Made by a program: the position numbers and the translations under genes. From Sphingobacteriaceae bacterium (GTDB lineage: Bacteria > Bacteroidota > Bacteroidia > Sphingobacteriales > Sphingobacteriaceae): a DNA stretch of 64,000 bases. Where the stretch lies: assembly GCA_903642215.1 (NCBI GenBank), contig CAHJWG010000001.1, positions 1-64,000 on the forward strand, read 5' to 3'. This document shows, one piece after another, positions 35,356 to 44,633 of this stretch. Numbering within the stretch: the first letter of the stretch is position 1; each line of letters begins with the position of its first letter. The notes beneath the pieces were generated by a model, which did not search any database, had not been told where the DNA came from, and worked only from the letters and a program-made list of their open reading frames with translations.

Positions 35356-37926
35356 TTAAAACCTGAAACTTGTAGAAAGAAAAGGATACCAGCCTTCTGC
35401 AGAGTGCCCGGCCATTACCTGGATAACGGCAAAATTAGCCGGCGAAAAGTAAATGCCGCCGCCCGTGCCGGTATGGATTTTATCCGAACTTTCTCCCTGT
35501 TCCCAAACTCTTCCCGCATCAAAAAAACCACTGATACCCAGCTCGCCGGGCAAAATATAACTGGTTACTTCTGCCAGCTTCAAGCGCGCTTCCAGGTTGT
35601 TGTAAAGCATGTGCTGCCCGGCAAAACGGTATTGCCGGTAACCCAGCAGGTTACTTTGTCCGCCTAAAAACAGCGACTGATAAAAAGCAGATTTCCCCAG
35701 GGTAATTCCTCCTCCAATCCTGTCTGCAATTACCAATTTATGGTTCGCTAAACTTTTGTACACCGCAAATTCTGAAATGATTTGTGAATAGGATTTGGAG
35801 AAACTGTTTAAACCGGCATAGCCCAATAATTTAACATTGAAATAACTGCCGGATGACGTTAAAACTTTGCTGTTCCGTTTATCCATCAGGTAATTTACTA
35901 CCAAACCGGCATGTACTTTATCTTTTGCAATCGTTGTGCTGTCGTAAGAACCAATTAAGGAAGTTTGGTTGATAAACCGGCCCGCGTTATCCGCCGGGTT
36001 AAAATGATAATACTGAAAAGAAGGGCCCACACTAATGCTGCTGCCTTTGCTGATCCGCCAGCGCAAAGACGGATCAAGATCGTAAGTGTTGTAACGGGTA
36101 CGGTAATACGTTTTGTAATCGCCTGTTTTATCAAATGCAGTTTCGTTGCCGCGGCCAAAAAAGTTAGTCCTGCCCGGCGATTGTACAAAAGCCTGTAAAG
36201 AAAAATCAGCGTTCCCCACAGCATGGATCCAATCGCCCCTGTACCGGATGCGAAAAGCTTTTGTGGCAAAAGAATGGCTCACGATTACTTCTTGCACATC
36301 ATGATAAGGCGTTGTCCGGAAACCTTCCTGGTGCACATATTTTATGCCCAAACCCAGCAGCAGGCCTTCGTCCGGGTTAATCTCGATATTGGCCAGCGGC
36401 ATGGTAACATTAAACAGGTTAACACGGGCATAACTGATGTTCGCACTGTCTTTGGATAAGTGTAAACGTAGTTTGGACGAATCGCCCGCCAGGCTTAGTT
36501 TTTTGCCTCTGTCGTAAACATTTACTTTGTGGAGGGAATTAAGAATTTGGTAAGATTTACGGCCGGTACTATCAATAAACCTCAGTTTGATCGGCGACGA
36601 GGTATTGTTTAAAATGATGCTGTCTTCTCCGCCGGAAACATAAATCCTGATTTCTTTGGTAATGTCCGGCTGAAAACTGACATTCATCAACGTATCTTTT
36701 ATGTCGCCGTTTTTACTGATCTTGTTGATCAGGACATTTAAGCGTTTCCCCGGTTCGCTGCTAACGTTTACGCGTTCATTTTTTTCCGACGTGTGGATGT
36801 CGACAATCTTGTTCGTAAACCGATAAAAATAAGCCATCGCGGCCGGTATGTTATCTCTGCGCTCCTTCAATTGTTTAAATAAAACATCATGCCGGAGTTT
36901 GTAGGCCGAGGCCGGCAGCCTTTTTAAGCCGCTTTCTAAAATCGAATCCGTTTCGGCAGCAACAAAAGCATTGGTAATATTCATCCACTCTTCATAACTA
37001 AAACGGGAAGCCGGAAACCTGTCCATAATCATTGTTTTCCACAGCGAATAACGAACATCCTGGATTTTACTGCCAAATCCCTGTAAGTTCGGCACTATAT
37101 ATCCTTTGGATACGATTGTTGGAATCAGTCCCTGATTAGTGTACAACGCCTGGTCTCTGTCGCGCGGAACAGCCGTATAAATATCACCTTTTTCCTTCTT
37201 TTCTTTTGTCCAGCGCCACTGGTCCGAGTGCCTGTCCCAATCGCCAATCAGCAAATCCAGCAGCCTTGCCCGTAAATATTCCCTGGTATCTATTACGTTG
37301 TCATTATCCTCCAAAACCTCTTCAATCATTTTAACGGTATTGGATGATTTTCCGGTCGGTTCCCGTTCTTCCAACAGGCAAATATTATTAGTGAACAGCT
37401 TATTGTACTCGCCAAGGTTCGGGTCGGAAAGTACCACGCCAATAATCGGGTTACTGTGCGGAACATGGGCAGCTTCTGCCAGCGGCGGAACGATTAATGC
37501 CGAAAACGGATGCTGCGCGCTCATGGCATCATTCACCCAGTCTTTCGCAAATGTTTCCTGAAGCTGCGGCGGCAATAATTTTTCGGGAGTTTTTTCTACG
37601 CTGCGCAAAACCCATTCCGTACCGCTTTTATCTACCAACCTTAAAGATTTGGTTTGATTGCCGCCGCCCAATTGAACAGGTTTTAAACCGCCGTAAACTT
37701 TGGATAACCTGATTACAGGCAGCTTAGTAGCCACACTCCATTCTTTACGGTAATTCTCGCCGAATAAAAAACGGTGGAAACTGCTTACCTGATTGTAAGA
37801 AGGATGAACTTTTACAACAACGCTGTCTTTAATAGCTGCATGAGGGGCGTTTTGTGCCGATACTGTTTTTACGGCACTAAAATAAAGCCACAGGAAAGAG
37901 ATGAAAAAGAGTAAGTTTTTTTTCAT
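35356..37926 (-). CDS. Kinase-like domain fused to an Omp85-type outer-membrane beta-barrel
   Basis: An 856-residue exported protein (signal MKKNLLFFISFLWLYFSAVK). Residues about 75-330 resemble a HipA/Fam20/PI3K-type kinase fold: GGGNQTKSLRLVDKSGTEWV, LLDLLIGDWDRHSDQW and VPRDRDQALY sit where a catalytic loop and DxD-type metal site would be. The C-terminal 400 residues are a BamA/TamA-like barrel ending in the FLSTSFRF beta-signal. Kinase activity on the outer-membrane or periplasmic face would lack cytosolic ATP, so this half may be a binding domain only. It belongs to the same minus-strand run as PPK1 and the SdiA-regulated-like gene. Confidence 0.75.
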   Translation of the reverse strand: MKKNLLFFISFLWLYFSAVKTVSAQNAPHAAIKDSVVVKVHPSYNQVSSFHRFLFGENYRKEWSVATKLPVIRLSKVYGGLKPVQLGGGNQTKSLRLVDKSGTEWVLRSVEKTPEKLLPPQLQETFAKDWVNDAMSAQHPFSALIVPPLAEAAHVPHSNPIIGVVLSDPNLGEYNKLFTNNICLLEEREPTGKSSNTVKMIEEVLEDNDNVIDTREYLRARLLDLLIGDWDRHSDQWRWTKEKKEKGDIYTAVPRDRDQALYTNQGLIPTIVSKGYIVPNLQGFGSKIQDVRYSLWKTMIMDRFPASRFSYEEWMNITNAFVAAETDSILESGLKRLPASAYKLRHDVLFKQLKERRDNIPAAMAYFYRFTNKIVDIHTSEKNERVNVSSEPGKRLNVLINKISKNGDIKDTLMNVSFQPDITKEIRIYVSGGEDSIILNNTSSPIKLRFIDSTGRKSYQILNSLHKVNVYDRGKKLSLAGDSSKLRLHLSKDSANISYARVNLFNVTMPLANIEINPDEGLLLGLGIKYVHQEGFRTTPYHDVQEVIVSHSFATKAFRIRYRGDWIHAVGNADFSLQAFVQSPGRTNFFGRGNETAFDKTGDYKTYYRTRYNTYDLDPSLRWRISKGSSISVGPSFQYYHFNPADNAGRFINQTSLIGSYDSTTIAKDKVHAGLVVNYLMDKRNSKVLTSSGSYFNVKLLGYAGLNSFSKSYSQIISEFAVYKSLANHKLVIADRIGGGITLGKSAFYQSLFLGGQSNLLGYRQYRFAGQHMLYNNLEARLKLAEVTSYILPGELGISGFFDAGRVWEQGESSDKIHTGTGGGIYFSPANFAVIQVMAGHSAEGWYPFLSTSFRF

Positions 37927-37931
37927 AAAAC

Positions 37932-38813
37932 CTATTTTTGATAATTGAACCGAAGGACATTTCCCGGCGATATTTCATCGCCTTCGTTTGAGATGTATAA
38001 ATTATTTTGCCCGTCGAACGTGATTCCTTCCGGCTGGCGAAACAAGGCAGGATCCAAAGGATAAACCGACTGCACTTTCCAGTTTGCATCGGCTACAACC
38101 AATACTTTGTTTACCGATGATAAAATGTACCACTGTTTGGTAAGCCGGTTTTTAACCAAGCCGGACGGATGAAAAGATATTTTCTTTTCGCCGGCCATCG
38201 AAGCAATACTTGCCACATTGAGGCTAAATTTACCGGATTTTATAATCGACCCGTCCGTAGCCAGCTTCAAAATATAACCTGTATTGCTTTCAGAAGTATG
38301 TTCGCCGACGCAATGTTTGCATAACACATAAAGCAAACCGGCCTGCTCATCGGCGCATAATCCTTCATATTCGCCGTCCGGCAAAAGGCCTTCCCAGCTG
38401 CGGGTTCCCGTTATTTCAGATCTGATTTCCCCGAAAGGAAAACTAAACAAAACGCCGTCGCTTCTCAGCATAATTACCTGCCCTTTGTAAATCGCCATAT
38501 CTTCAAAATCCCCTTTTTTACCAAACTTGGCGTACTTAACCTGTTTGTCTCCCAAATGAAAATAATACACGCGGCCGTCGTTATCTTCCTCCGCATACAA
38601 ACTGTCCGTTTTACCTTGATGAAATGCAATACCGGATATTTCGGTCAGGTTTTCAGGCAGCAGATATTTTACAGGTTTGTTCAAATCGTAACCTTTCGGA
38701 CTTGTAAAAACCTGTTTCTGCCGGCAGGAAAGGCACAAAATTATTACCGGTAAAAACAGTATCCAAACGGCTGCGTAAAGGCGTTTTGCAGAAAGCAAAT
38801 ATTTAAAGTTCAT
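37932..38813 (-). CDS. SdiA-regulated-like beta-propeller lipoprotein
   Basis: A 293-residue lipoprotein (signal then CLSCRQ lipobox). Repeating strands with EISGIAFHQGKTDSLYAEED, EGLCADEQAGLLYVLCK and QPEGITFDGQNNLYISNEGD match the YjiK/SdiA-regulated six-bladed propeller, related to phytase-like proteins. These bind or cleave phosphorylated ligands in some cases, but most are uncharacterised. It starts inside the last 11 bases of ppk1 (overlap), so the two are co-translated. A TACTGTTTTTACC-type motif copy lies within its signal-peptide region. Confidence 0.85.
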   Translation of the reverse strand: MNFKYLLSAKRLYAAVWILFLPVIILCLSCRQKQVFTSPKGYDLNKPVKYLLPENLTEISGIAFHQGKTDSLYAEEDNDGRVYYFHLGDKQVKYAKFGKKGDFEDMAIYKGQVIMLRSDGVLFSFPFGEIRSEITGTRSWEGLLPDGEYEGLCADEQAGLLYVLCKHCVGEHTSESNTGYILKLATDGSIIKSGKFSLNVASIASMAGEKKISFHPSGLVKNRLTKQWYILSSVNKVLVVADANWKVQSVYPLDPALFRQPEGITFDGQNNLYISNEGDEISPGNVLRFNYQK

Positions 38814-40848
38814 GTGTTTTGTTTTTTAGGAGAAGATAGATTTCCCGTTGAGATTGAACGGAAATACCGGAAGTTTTGATTGGGATATTTTGAAGTTCCT
38901 GATCTAACATAATCGCCTGAACGTTATCCTGAAGCTGCAAATCAATAATTTCCCGGATTTCTTTTCTGATTTTCGGATCATAAACCGGGAAACAAACTTC
39001 AATCCGGCGGTAAATATTCCGGTCCATCCAATCCGCAGAACCTAAATAAATTTCCTCTTTTCCCTGGTTATGGAAAATAAAAACCCGGCCGTGTTCCAGA
39101 TAACGGTCAACAATCCTGCGGACGGTGATATTTTCGCTCATGCCTTTCGCACCGGGAATTAAACAGCAAATTCCCCGTATAATCAGCACTATTTTAACGC
39201 CGGCTTGCGATGCTTCATACAGCCTGGAAATCAAAACCTTTTCTTCCAAGTTGTTCATTTTTATGGTGATGTTTGCCGGCAAGCCTTTTTTAGCGGCATT
39301 AATTTCGCGATCGATCAACCCTAAAAATTGCTCCAGCAAATTAAAGCCCGAAACCAGTAAATACTCAAATTTAACCAGATCCGGGGTGCTTGCTTTTTTC
39401 CCTTTGGAGAGAAAAATAAAAAGCAGATCCAGCTCACGCATGATACCGCGATGTGCCGTCATCAAAACATGGTCTGTATAAAAGGATGCCGTAGTTTCAT
39501 TGAAATTACCGGTGCCCAGCAAGCCCGCATAAATAATACGGTTTGCTTTTCTTTTTTTGATCAGGGCAATTTTTGCATGTACTTTTAACGCCATTGCGCT
39601 GTAAACAATCCGAATGCCGGCTTCCTTCATTTTTTTGGCCCATTTGATGTTGTTGGCTTCATCAAACCTGGCTTTTAACTCAACAATTACCAATACTTTT
39701 TTACCGTTTTTGGCTGCGCTGATCAAGGCGTTTACAATTTTGGAATCGCTGGCAACGCGGTAAAGGGTTACACTAATTTCCTCAACATTTTCATCAACAG
39801 CGGCTTCATTAAAAAACCGGAGAACCGTGCCGTAAGACTGATACGGCGGATGAATGATCAAATCTTTTTCTAAAACCTGGTTAAAAAGCGAGTGTTGCTG
39901 TCGGACTGCTAACAGCTTAACACCGGGCCAGTTTAAAATTGATAAATCTTCCCGGTGTACCGGAAGTTCGGCTAAATCTTTTAAATTATGATAAATCCCT
40001 CCTTCCACTAAACTGGCGGAAGATAAATTGAGTTTATTGCGAATCAGTTCCAGGCTGTGTAAAGGCATTTCGGGCTGATATAAAAACCGCGTGGCCAGCC
40101 CGGCATCCCGTTTCAGGATCAGTTTTTCGATCTGTTTAGAATAATCTCCTCCGTACTCATCCTTAAAATCAATTGCGGCATCACGGGTAATTTTGAAACT
40201 GTAACATCCGGTTATGGTGTAATCTTTAAAAATCAGGCCGAGGTTATGCCGGATAATATCATCTAAAAAAACAATATACAGCCTGGCATCAACCGAAACC
40301 GTAAAAAAACGCGGCAACTGATCGGACGGAATATTGAGCATAACCGTTCTGTGTATTTCCTGCCGTTGCATGTTGAGCAGGAAATACAATTTATTATTTT
40401 CCGGAAAAAACTGTTCCGAATCTAAATCCTTTGGCTGCAAAAACGCCATCACCTGCGTAAACAGATAATCGGTTACTATTGCTTTTATACCTTCCGGAAA
40501 TTCATCTCCGTACAATAAATAGATTTGATGTTGGCTTAACAGCGGGAGAAGTTCCTTCAACGTCTCGCCAAACATTTGGAGTTGCCCGGCAATTAATTGT
40601 TGTGCGGGAAGCAGCTGATTGTCCGGTTTTTGCGAATCAGCAGTTGGTTTATCCTTTTTTTCGACATGATTTTTTGCCAGTAAAAAAGGCATCCGCACGC
40701 GGTAAAATTCATCCAGGTTGGAAGAAAAAATCGACAAAAATTTAATCCTTTCCAGCAGTGGCAAAGTTTCGTGCCGGGCTTCCTGCAAAACGCGGCCGTT
40801 AAAAAGCAGCCAGCTTATATCCCTGTCAAAAAACTTAAACTCCGGCAT
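38803..40848 (-). CDS. ppk1: Polyphosphate kinase 1
   Basis: A 681-residue PPK1 that polymerises the gamma-phosphate of ATP into polyphosphate. The N-terminal domain starts FFDRDISWLLFNGRVLQEA. The catalytic domains carry ALKVHAKIALIKKR with the autophosphorylated His of the N/H motif, GTGNFNETTASFYTDH and the second catalytic His in DRYLEHGRVFIFHN, followed by LGSADWMDRNIYRRIEV. Length and motif order are normal. It is flanked by the HD-PycTM gene upstream and the propeller lipoprotein, which overlaps it. Confidence 0.95.
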   Translation of the reverse strand: MPEFKFFDRDISWLLFNGRVLQEARHETLPLLERIKFLSIFSSNLDEFYRVRMPFLLAKNHVEKKDKPTADSQKPDNQLLPAQQLIAGQLQMFGETLKELLPLLSQHQIYLLYGDEFPEGIKAIVTDYLFTQVMAFLQPKDLDSEQFFPENNKLYFLLNMQRQEIHRTVMLNIPSDQLPRFFTVSVDARLYIVFLDDIIRHNLGLIFKDYTITGCYSFKITRDAAIDFKDEYGGDYSKQIEKLILKRDAGLATRFLYQPEMPLHSLELIRNKLNLSSASLVEGGIYHNLKDLAELPVHREDLSILNWPGVKLLAVRQQHSLFNQVLEKDLIIHPPYQSYGTVLRFFNEAAVDENVEEISVTLYRVASDSKIVNALISAAKNGKKVLVIVELKARFDEANNIKWAKKMKEAGIRIVYSAMALKVHAKIALIKKRKANRIIYAGLLGTGNFNETTASFYTDHVLMTAHRGIMRELDLLFIFLSKGKKASTPDLVKFEYLLVSGFNLLEQFLGLIDREINAAKKGLPANITIKMNNLEEKVLISRLYEASQAGVKIVLIIRGICCLIPGAKGMSENITVRRIVDRYLEHGRVFIFHNQGKEEIYLGSADWMDRNIYRRIEVCFPVYDPKIRKEIREIIDLQLQDNVQAIMLDQELQNIPIKTSGISVQSQREIYLLLKNKTHEL

Positions 40849-40871
40849 AATCAGTGTAAAATCAGACTAAA

Positions 40872-42068
40872 CTAATTGCGAAATATGGAAGCAAAAATAA
40901 ACGCAGCTACGGCAACGATCAGCCCAAACATAAAAACATTGTAAGCAATGCGCAGCAGGTGATATTTCCTGCCAAGCACAACGCCCTGCGAATAAACATC
41001 TTTTATCAGCATGCCGTACAAATATTCCTTGTCTTTCATCGCCATCAGCATGCCGCCCGAATACTCTTCCAGGTTCATTTTATAAAAATTCCCGAAAAAC
41101 AGTAGGTTAACGGTTTGATCGCTGATATCTTTTTCGGTAAATGTGCCTGCCGGTAAAGCGGGGCGGGTGGCCAAGATCGAAAAAATCATCGAAAAAAGGC
41201 TAACGGTTAACAGGATGAAGGTCGGGATGATTAAAAACTGGTTTTCTTCCAGCTTTCGCAAAACCAAACTGATCAGCGCGGAAAGGATAATCGAATTTAC
41301 GGTGATTAAAATATGCGCCTTGTTATCTGCCAGATTACTTAAACGCTGACTGTTGTTGGACGTGATTTTGAACATCGTTTCAACACCTTTTTCGAGCGTA
41401 TCCTTTTTTTTCTTGGGTGGGGCAGCTTCTTTTTCTGCTGTAACAATTTCCGTCTTTTCAGCCTGAAGCTCTTCTTCCTGCGACTTACTTTTCAGTTCCT
41501 GCAGGTTTTTATTTTTCCCGTCATCCAGCAGTAAACGGCAGTAATCGGTAAAATAACGGTGCTGCGCTAAAAAGGAAATATTTTTCTGTCGCCAATCGGC
41601 TTTGGAAGTTTCAACAGTTCCGAGTGCATTTAATTCTTTACGCAGAAGTTTACTCTTTTTATTAAAAATATCCAGCCCAAGCTGGAATAAATCGGCATCG
41701 CAAATAATCTCCTCCAACCGGTTGCCCGGCTTTTGCGGCATTTTTGTAGCTAAAATACAGTCGGTAATTTTGCTGATATCAGCACTATCCACAGCATTTC
41801 CTTCTAAATATTTTTTTGCAATCTGCACGCTTTCGGCTTCGTGGTTATCCTGGTTGGTAAAATAACCCAAATCATGAAACCAGGCAGCCGTAACTATTAT
41901 AAAAAACTCATTATCATTTAATTGGTAATGGTTTGCTATTTGCGTTACAGCATATACTACGAACTGCGTATGCTCTTTATTGTGATAAGTTAACCGTGCA
42001 TCAGTATGCTGATTAAAGTAGGACAATACAAATTGCGATACTGATTCAAGCAGGATTTTATAATTCAT
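40872..42068 (-). CDS. HD-domain phosphohydrolase fused to a Pycsar-type (DUF5706) membrane domain
   Basis: A 398-residue protein. Residues 1 to about 190 are an HD-superfamily phosphohydrolase (YHNKEHTQFVV; AAWFHDLGYFTNQDNHEAES), a metal-dependent phosphodiesterase fold. A charged linker rich in Glu and Lys follows. The C-terminal 170 residues match the PycTM membrane domain known as DUF5706: AHILITVNSIILSALISLVL, then FILLTVSLFSMIFSILATRP and a last hydrophobic segment near the end. In Pycsar immunity PycTM disrupts the membrane when it senses cyclic pyrimidines, but no cyclase is adjacent. The gene lies 23 bases before ppk1, so it may link polyphosphate or a nucleotide signal to membrane change. 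Confidence 0.85.
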   Translation of the reverse strand: MNYKILLESVSQFVLSYFNQHTDARLTYHNKEHTQFVVYAVTQIANHYQLNDNEFFIIVTAAWFHDLGYFTNQDNHEAESVQIAKKYLEGNAVDSADISKITDCILATKMPQKPGNRLEEIICDADLFQLGLDIFNKKSKLLRKELNALGTVETSKADWRQKNISFLAQHRYFTDYCRLLLDDGKNKNLQELKSKSQEEELQAEKTEIVTAEKEAAPPKKKKDTLEKGVETMFKITSNNSQRLSNLADNKAHILITVNSIILSALISLVLRKLEENQFLIIPTFILLTVSLFSMIFSILATRPALPAGTFTEKDISDQTVNLLFFGNFYKMNLEEYSGGMLMAMKDKEYLYGMLIKDVYSQGVVLGRKYHLLRIAYNVFMFGLIVAVAAFIFASIFRN

Positions 42069-42572
42069 ACCAATTCATTTTTTGTTCTAATCTGATTAAA
42101 ACTCTGGGAAACGCAACAGATTGTGTTTGGGTAAGCCCGATCAATTTTAACACAGCTAATACTGTTTTTATCCGTACAAATATATTGTTCAATAAACATC
42201 CGAAAAATATAATGCGTTTTAATAAACCGATTGTCCTGAATATTTAAATTACAGATAAAAAATTTATTCCTTTTTCTGATGAACCAAGAGCCTTTGTTTT
42301 TTATTCAATTTGTAACAGATGCTTCTTTTACCACATAAATATTGGTTTGTAAGTTTGTATCGACATAAAATTTTAAGACAAATTTATAGTCATAAAAGAA
42401 GCACCGTAAATTTTATGATAAAAAATGAAACAGGCTTTGAGAAGATTGATCTGCCTGCCGGCTCCACGGCTTTTAAAGATTTCGACACACTGGTTCATTT
42501 TGATTTTTCTAAATTTCAAGAACAACAAATCAGACTACCTGTTCAAAATAAAACCAATTTCGGAAGGAATTA
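42069..42572. other. Spacer with two dispersed motif blocks and a possible gene fragment
   Basis: Motif copies lie at 42160-42180 (TACTGTTTTTATC), 42320-42339 (TGCTTCTTTTACC) and 42391-42403 (reverse). From the ATG at 42415 a 52-residue reading frame (MIKNETGFEKIDLPAGSTAF) runs to a stop that overlaps the ATG of the SDR remnant. This may be an upstream gene remnant; I cannot identify it. Confidence 0.4.
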
Positions 42573-43091
42573 ATGGAAAACAATATAAAAGGAAAAGTAA
42601 TCGTGATAACCGGTGCCAGCAGCGGGTTTGATGCCGCTCTCCAAACTTGAGAATTTAGAATATGACGAATGGGAAAAAATGATCGATACCAATCTTAAGG
42701 GAACTTTATATGGTATCGGTGCAGTGTTACCATACTTTAAAGCGCAAAAAAGCGGGCATGTTATCAACGTATCTTCTGTTGCAGGACATCAGGTTCATGC
42801 CGGCAGTGCCGTATATTCGGCAACAAAGTTTGCTGTAAGGACACTTTCAGAAGGGTTAAGGCAGGAAGTTAAACCTTACAATATCCGTACAACCATTATT
42901 TCCCCAGGTACTGTTGAAACGGAATTAACGGAACACATCAATGACCCGGAAGTAAAAAACAATCAGAAGAAATGTATAAAATTGCTATTTCACCGGATGC
43001 GATAGCAAAAGCCGTAGCATATGCCATCAACCAGCCCGAAGAGTTCGATATAAATGAAATACTGATAAGGCCAAATCAGCAACTCTCTTAG
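42573..43091 (+). pseudogene. Short-chain dehydrogenase remnant, internally deleted and frameshifted
   Basis: The start ([18 protein letters not shown]) reads like an SDR N-terminus, but the frame then runs into a stop within 10 codons. About 70 residues after TGASSG are missing, and the text resumes in another frame as [18 protein letters not shown], continuing to catalytic YSATK and the NDPEVKNN region. A second frameshift near 42965 moves the reading to [20 protein letters not shown], which ends at 43089-43091. The gene is therefore broken at two places. It lies just left of the TIR-STING island and ends at a hairpin terminator. Confidence 0.85.
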
Positions 43092-43125
43092 AAACAAAAA
43101 CTATTTCAATTACTAACGGGAACTA

Positions 43126-43169
43126 AATAATAAGGGCAAAACTATAAATAGTTTTGCCCTTATTATTTA
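43126..43169 (+). terminator. Strong hairpin terminator at the left end of the island
   Basis: AATAATAAGGGCAAAACTA and TAGTTTTGCCCTTATTATT pair across a four-base loop, giving about 20 bp of perfect stem. It ends the SDR remnant transcript. Confidence 0.85.
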
Positions 43170-43250
43170 ACTGTAATTAAGTTGACTACTCATTAACAAG
43201 ACGTTAACAAAAAAGGCTCTTACAAATTGAATTGTAAAAGCCTGATTAGG

Positions 43251-43280
43251 AGGTAGCCCCAATAGGACTAAAGTCGAACC
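43251..43280. repeat. Left island direct repeat (att-like)
   Basis: A 30-base sequence beginning AGGTAGCCCCAAT and ending TCGAACC, matching 51294-51323 at 28 of 30 positions in the same orientation. The two copies bracket the three-gene TIR-STING, STAND and SLOG island. The complement starts GGTTCGA, reminiscent of a tRNA T-loop, so it may be an integrase attachment remnant; that is inference. Confidence 0.75.
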
Positions 43281-43466
43281 ATTTTATGAGTGCATTACAA
43301 TCCTTGGCAACAATTTAAACAGACGAATTTTTGACAGTTCAATCCGATTTCGTTACATGTAAAAAAGTACAAGTCGTATGTCCCTTCTCAATTGTCATAT
43401 ACTTTTCTGACAAGTTTAAAGAATTAAATCTTCAATGAAATTTATCAAGGTTCTTACATGTTAAAA

Positions 43467-44498
43467 TCATCCTTTTCCAAGTTTTTCAATATGTCCGGCT
43501 AGTTCATTAGAAGAAATAATATAAGTGTTAGTGCGGTTAGGTTTGAGCATTTCATCTAAAGTCCTTCTAAAATTGATAATTTCCCTTTGCTTTAAAGCAT
43601 CAGAAAACTCCTTGTCTTTCTCCAAAACTTTTGTGTTGTCCTTTTCCCGCCAAAACTTTTCGATCCTTTCAATGATATCTTCAGCAGTTAAAAGTGTGGT
43701 TGGGATATCCAGTACGTGCAAAGGTTCACCCTCGCTTTGCCTTTGCAAAACGTAAATGCCAATATCCCTTCCATCTGTTAACCTTAAATAAGTTTTGTAT
43801 AACCCTTTTTGGTCTTCAAAAAAAACATTTGCTTTATTCCTGCCCATAATTTCGTCGGGTATAACAATTGTAACCGTTATTCCTGATTCCGGCTTCCATA
43901 ACAATTCCTGCCCATTAATATTCAGTACCTGCTGGTCTTTTGACTTTAGTACCGGAAACAGAAAATTTTGCAGATAAGCATAAGCCAATCCTTGTGCAGG
44001 CAGTTCGGAATGAAAAGTTTCAAAAGTAGCGCTTTCTAAAATAGCTTTAATTTTAGCGGCAGCTTCTGCTGTGGCAGCTATGTTTTCACCCGCTGCATAA
44101 TTTTCCTGGTTTTTGTATTCAAAAACAAAAGGCTTTACATCATCAAAATAACCAGGTAAATGAATTTTAGGCTTGTCAGGAACAACCATAATAGTTTTTT
44201 GCGGCCCCAACCTGGCCATAGTTGCACCTAATTCAAAAATTACATTGTCTTTTGGTATCCATTGTTCCGTTCCCGAAGCTTTTTTATCAACCACAATGTT
44301 ATCATCGGAAAGCACCAAAATAGCATAGTCATAATGGAACAGCTTTTTAAAAAATGTCCATAAAGGTGTAGTTTTGTTTTCCCCGAAAAATTCTCCCTTC
44401 CACAGATGAACAGTAAACAGGTCTTTTAAATGTTCTTGTATCCCCTGAGCAATAACATAAGAACCCGAGGAAGAAAATATGACAACATAAGGTTTCAT
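43467..44498 (-). CDS. TIR-STING effector-like protein
   Basis: A 343-residue two-domain protein. Residues 1 to about 130 are a TIR-like domain of the CAP12/PycTIR group: VIFSSSGSYVIAQGIQEHL, then DNVIFELGATMARLG, where Glu89 is the NADase catalytic glutamate by family analogy. Residues about 165-343 resemble a prokaryotic STING domain: GLAYAYLQNFLFPVLK opening helix, VTIVIPDEIMG and the late LHVLDIPTTLLTAEDIIERI. Bacterial TIR-STING binds a cyclic dinucleotide, forms filaments and degrades NAD+. The usual CD-NTase partner is absent here. It is divergent from the STAND gene (135-base spacer). Confidence 0.8.
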   Translation of the reverse strand: MKPYVVIFSSSGSYVIAQGIQEHLKDLFTVHLWKGEFFGENKTTPLWTFFKKLFHYDYAILVLSDDNIVVDKKASGTEQWIPKDNVIFELGATMARLGPQKTIMVVPDKPKIHLPGYFDDVKPFVFEYKNQENYAAGENIAATAEAAAKIKAILESATFETFHSELPAQGLAYAYLQNFLFPVLKSKDQQVLNINGQELLWKPESGITVTIVIPDEIMGRNKANVFFEDQKGLYKTYLRLTDGRDIGIYVLQRQSEGEPLHVLDIPTTLLTAEDIIERIEKFWREKDNTKVLEKDKEFSDALKQREIINFRRTLDEMLKPNRTNTYIISSNELAGHIEKLGKG

Positions 44499-44633
44499 GG
44501 TATGTATTGGTTAGCTGCACCTTAGAACAAATTTTGATAAAATATTTTTAATTTTAAAGCTAAAATTTCTTCTTTTCTAACTATTTTCAACTCTCAATAT
44601 TTAGTCTGAAACCTTATAATAACCAACCTTATT

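Larger units (their letters stand above)
43092..43466. other. 375-base spacer between SDR remnant and TIR-STING gene
   Basis: It holds a terminator hairpin at 43126-43169, a second hairpin near 43214-43242 (AGGCT...AGCCT arms), and the left island repeat at 43251-43280. From 43281 to 43466 no gene or recognisable sequence is seen. Confidence 0.6.
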
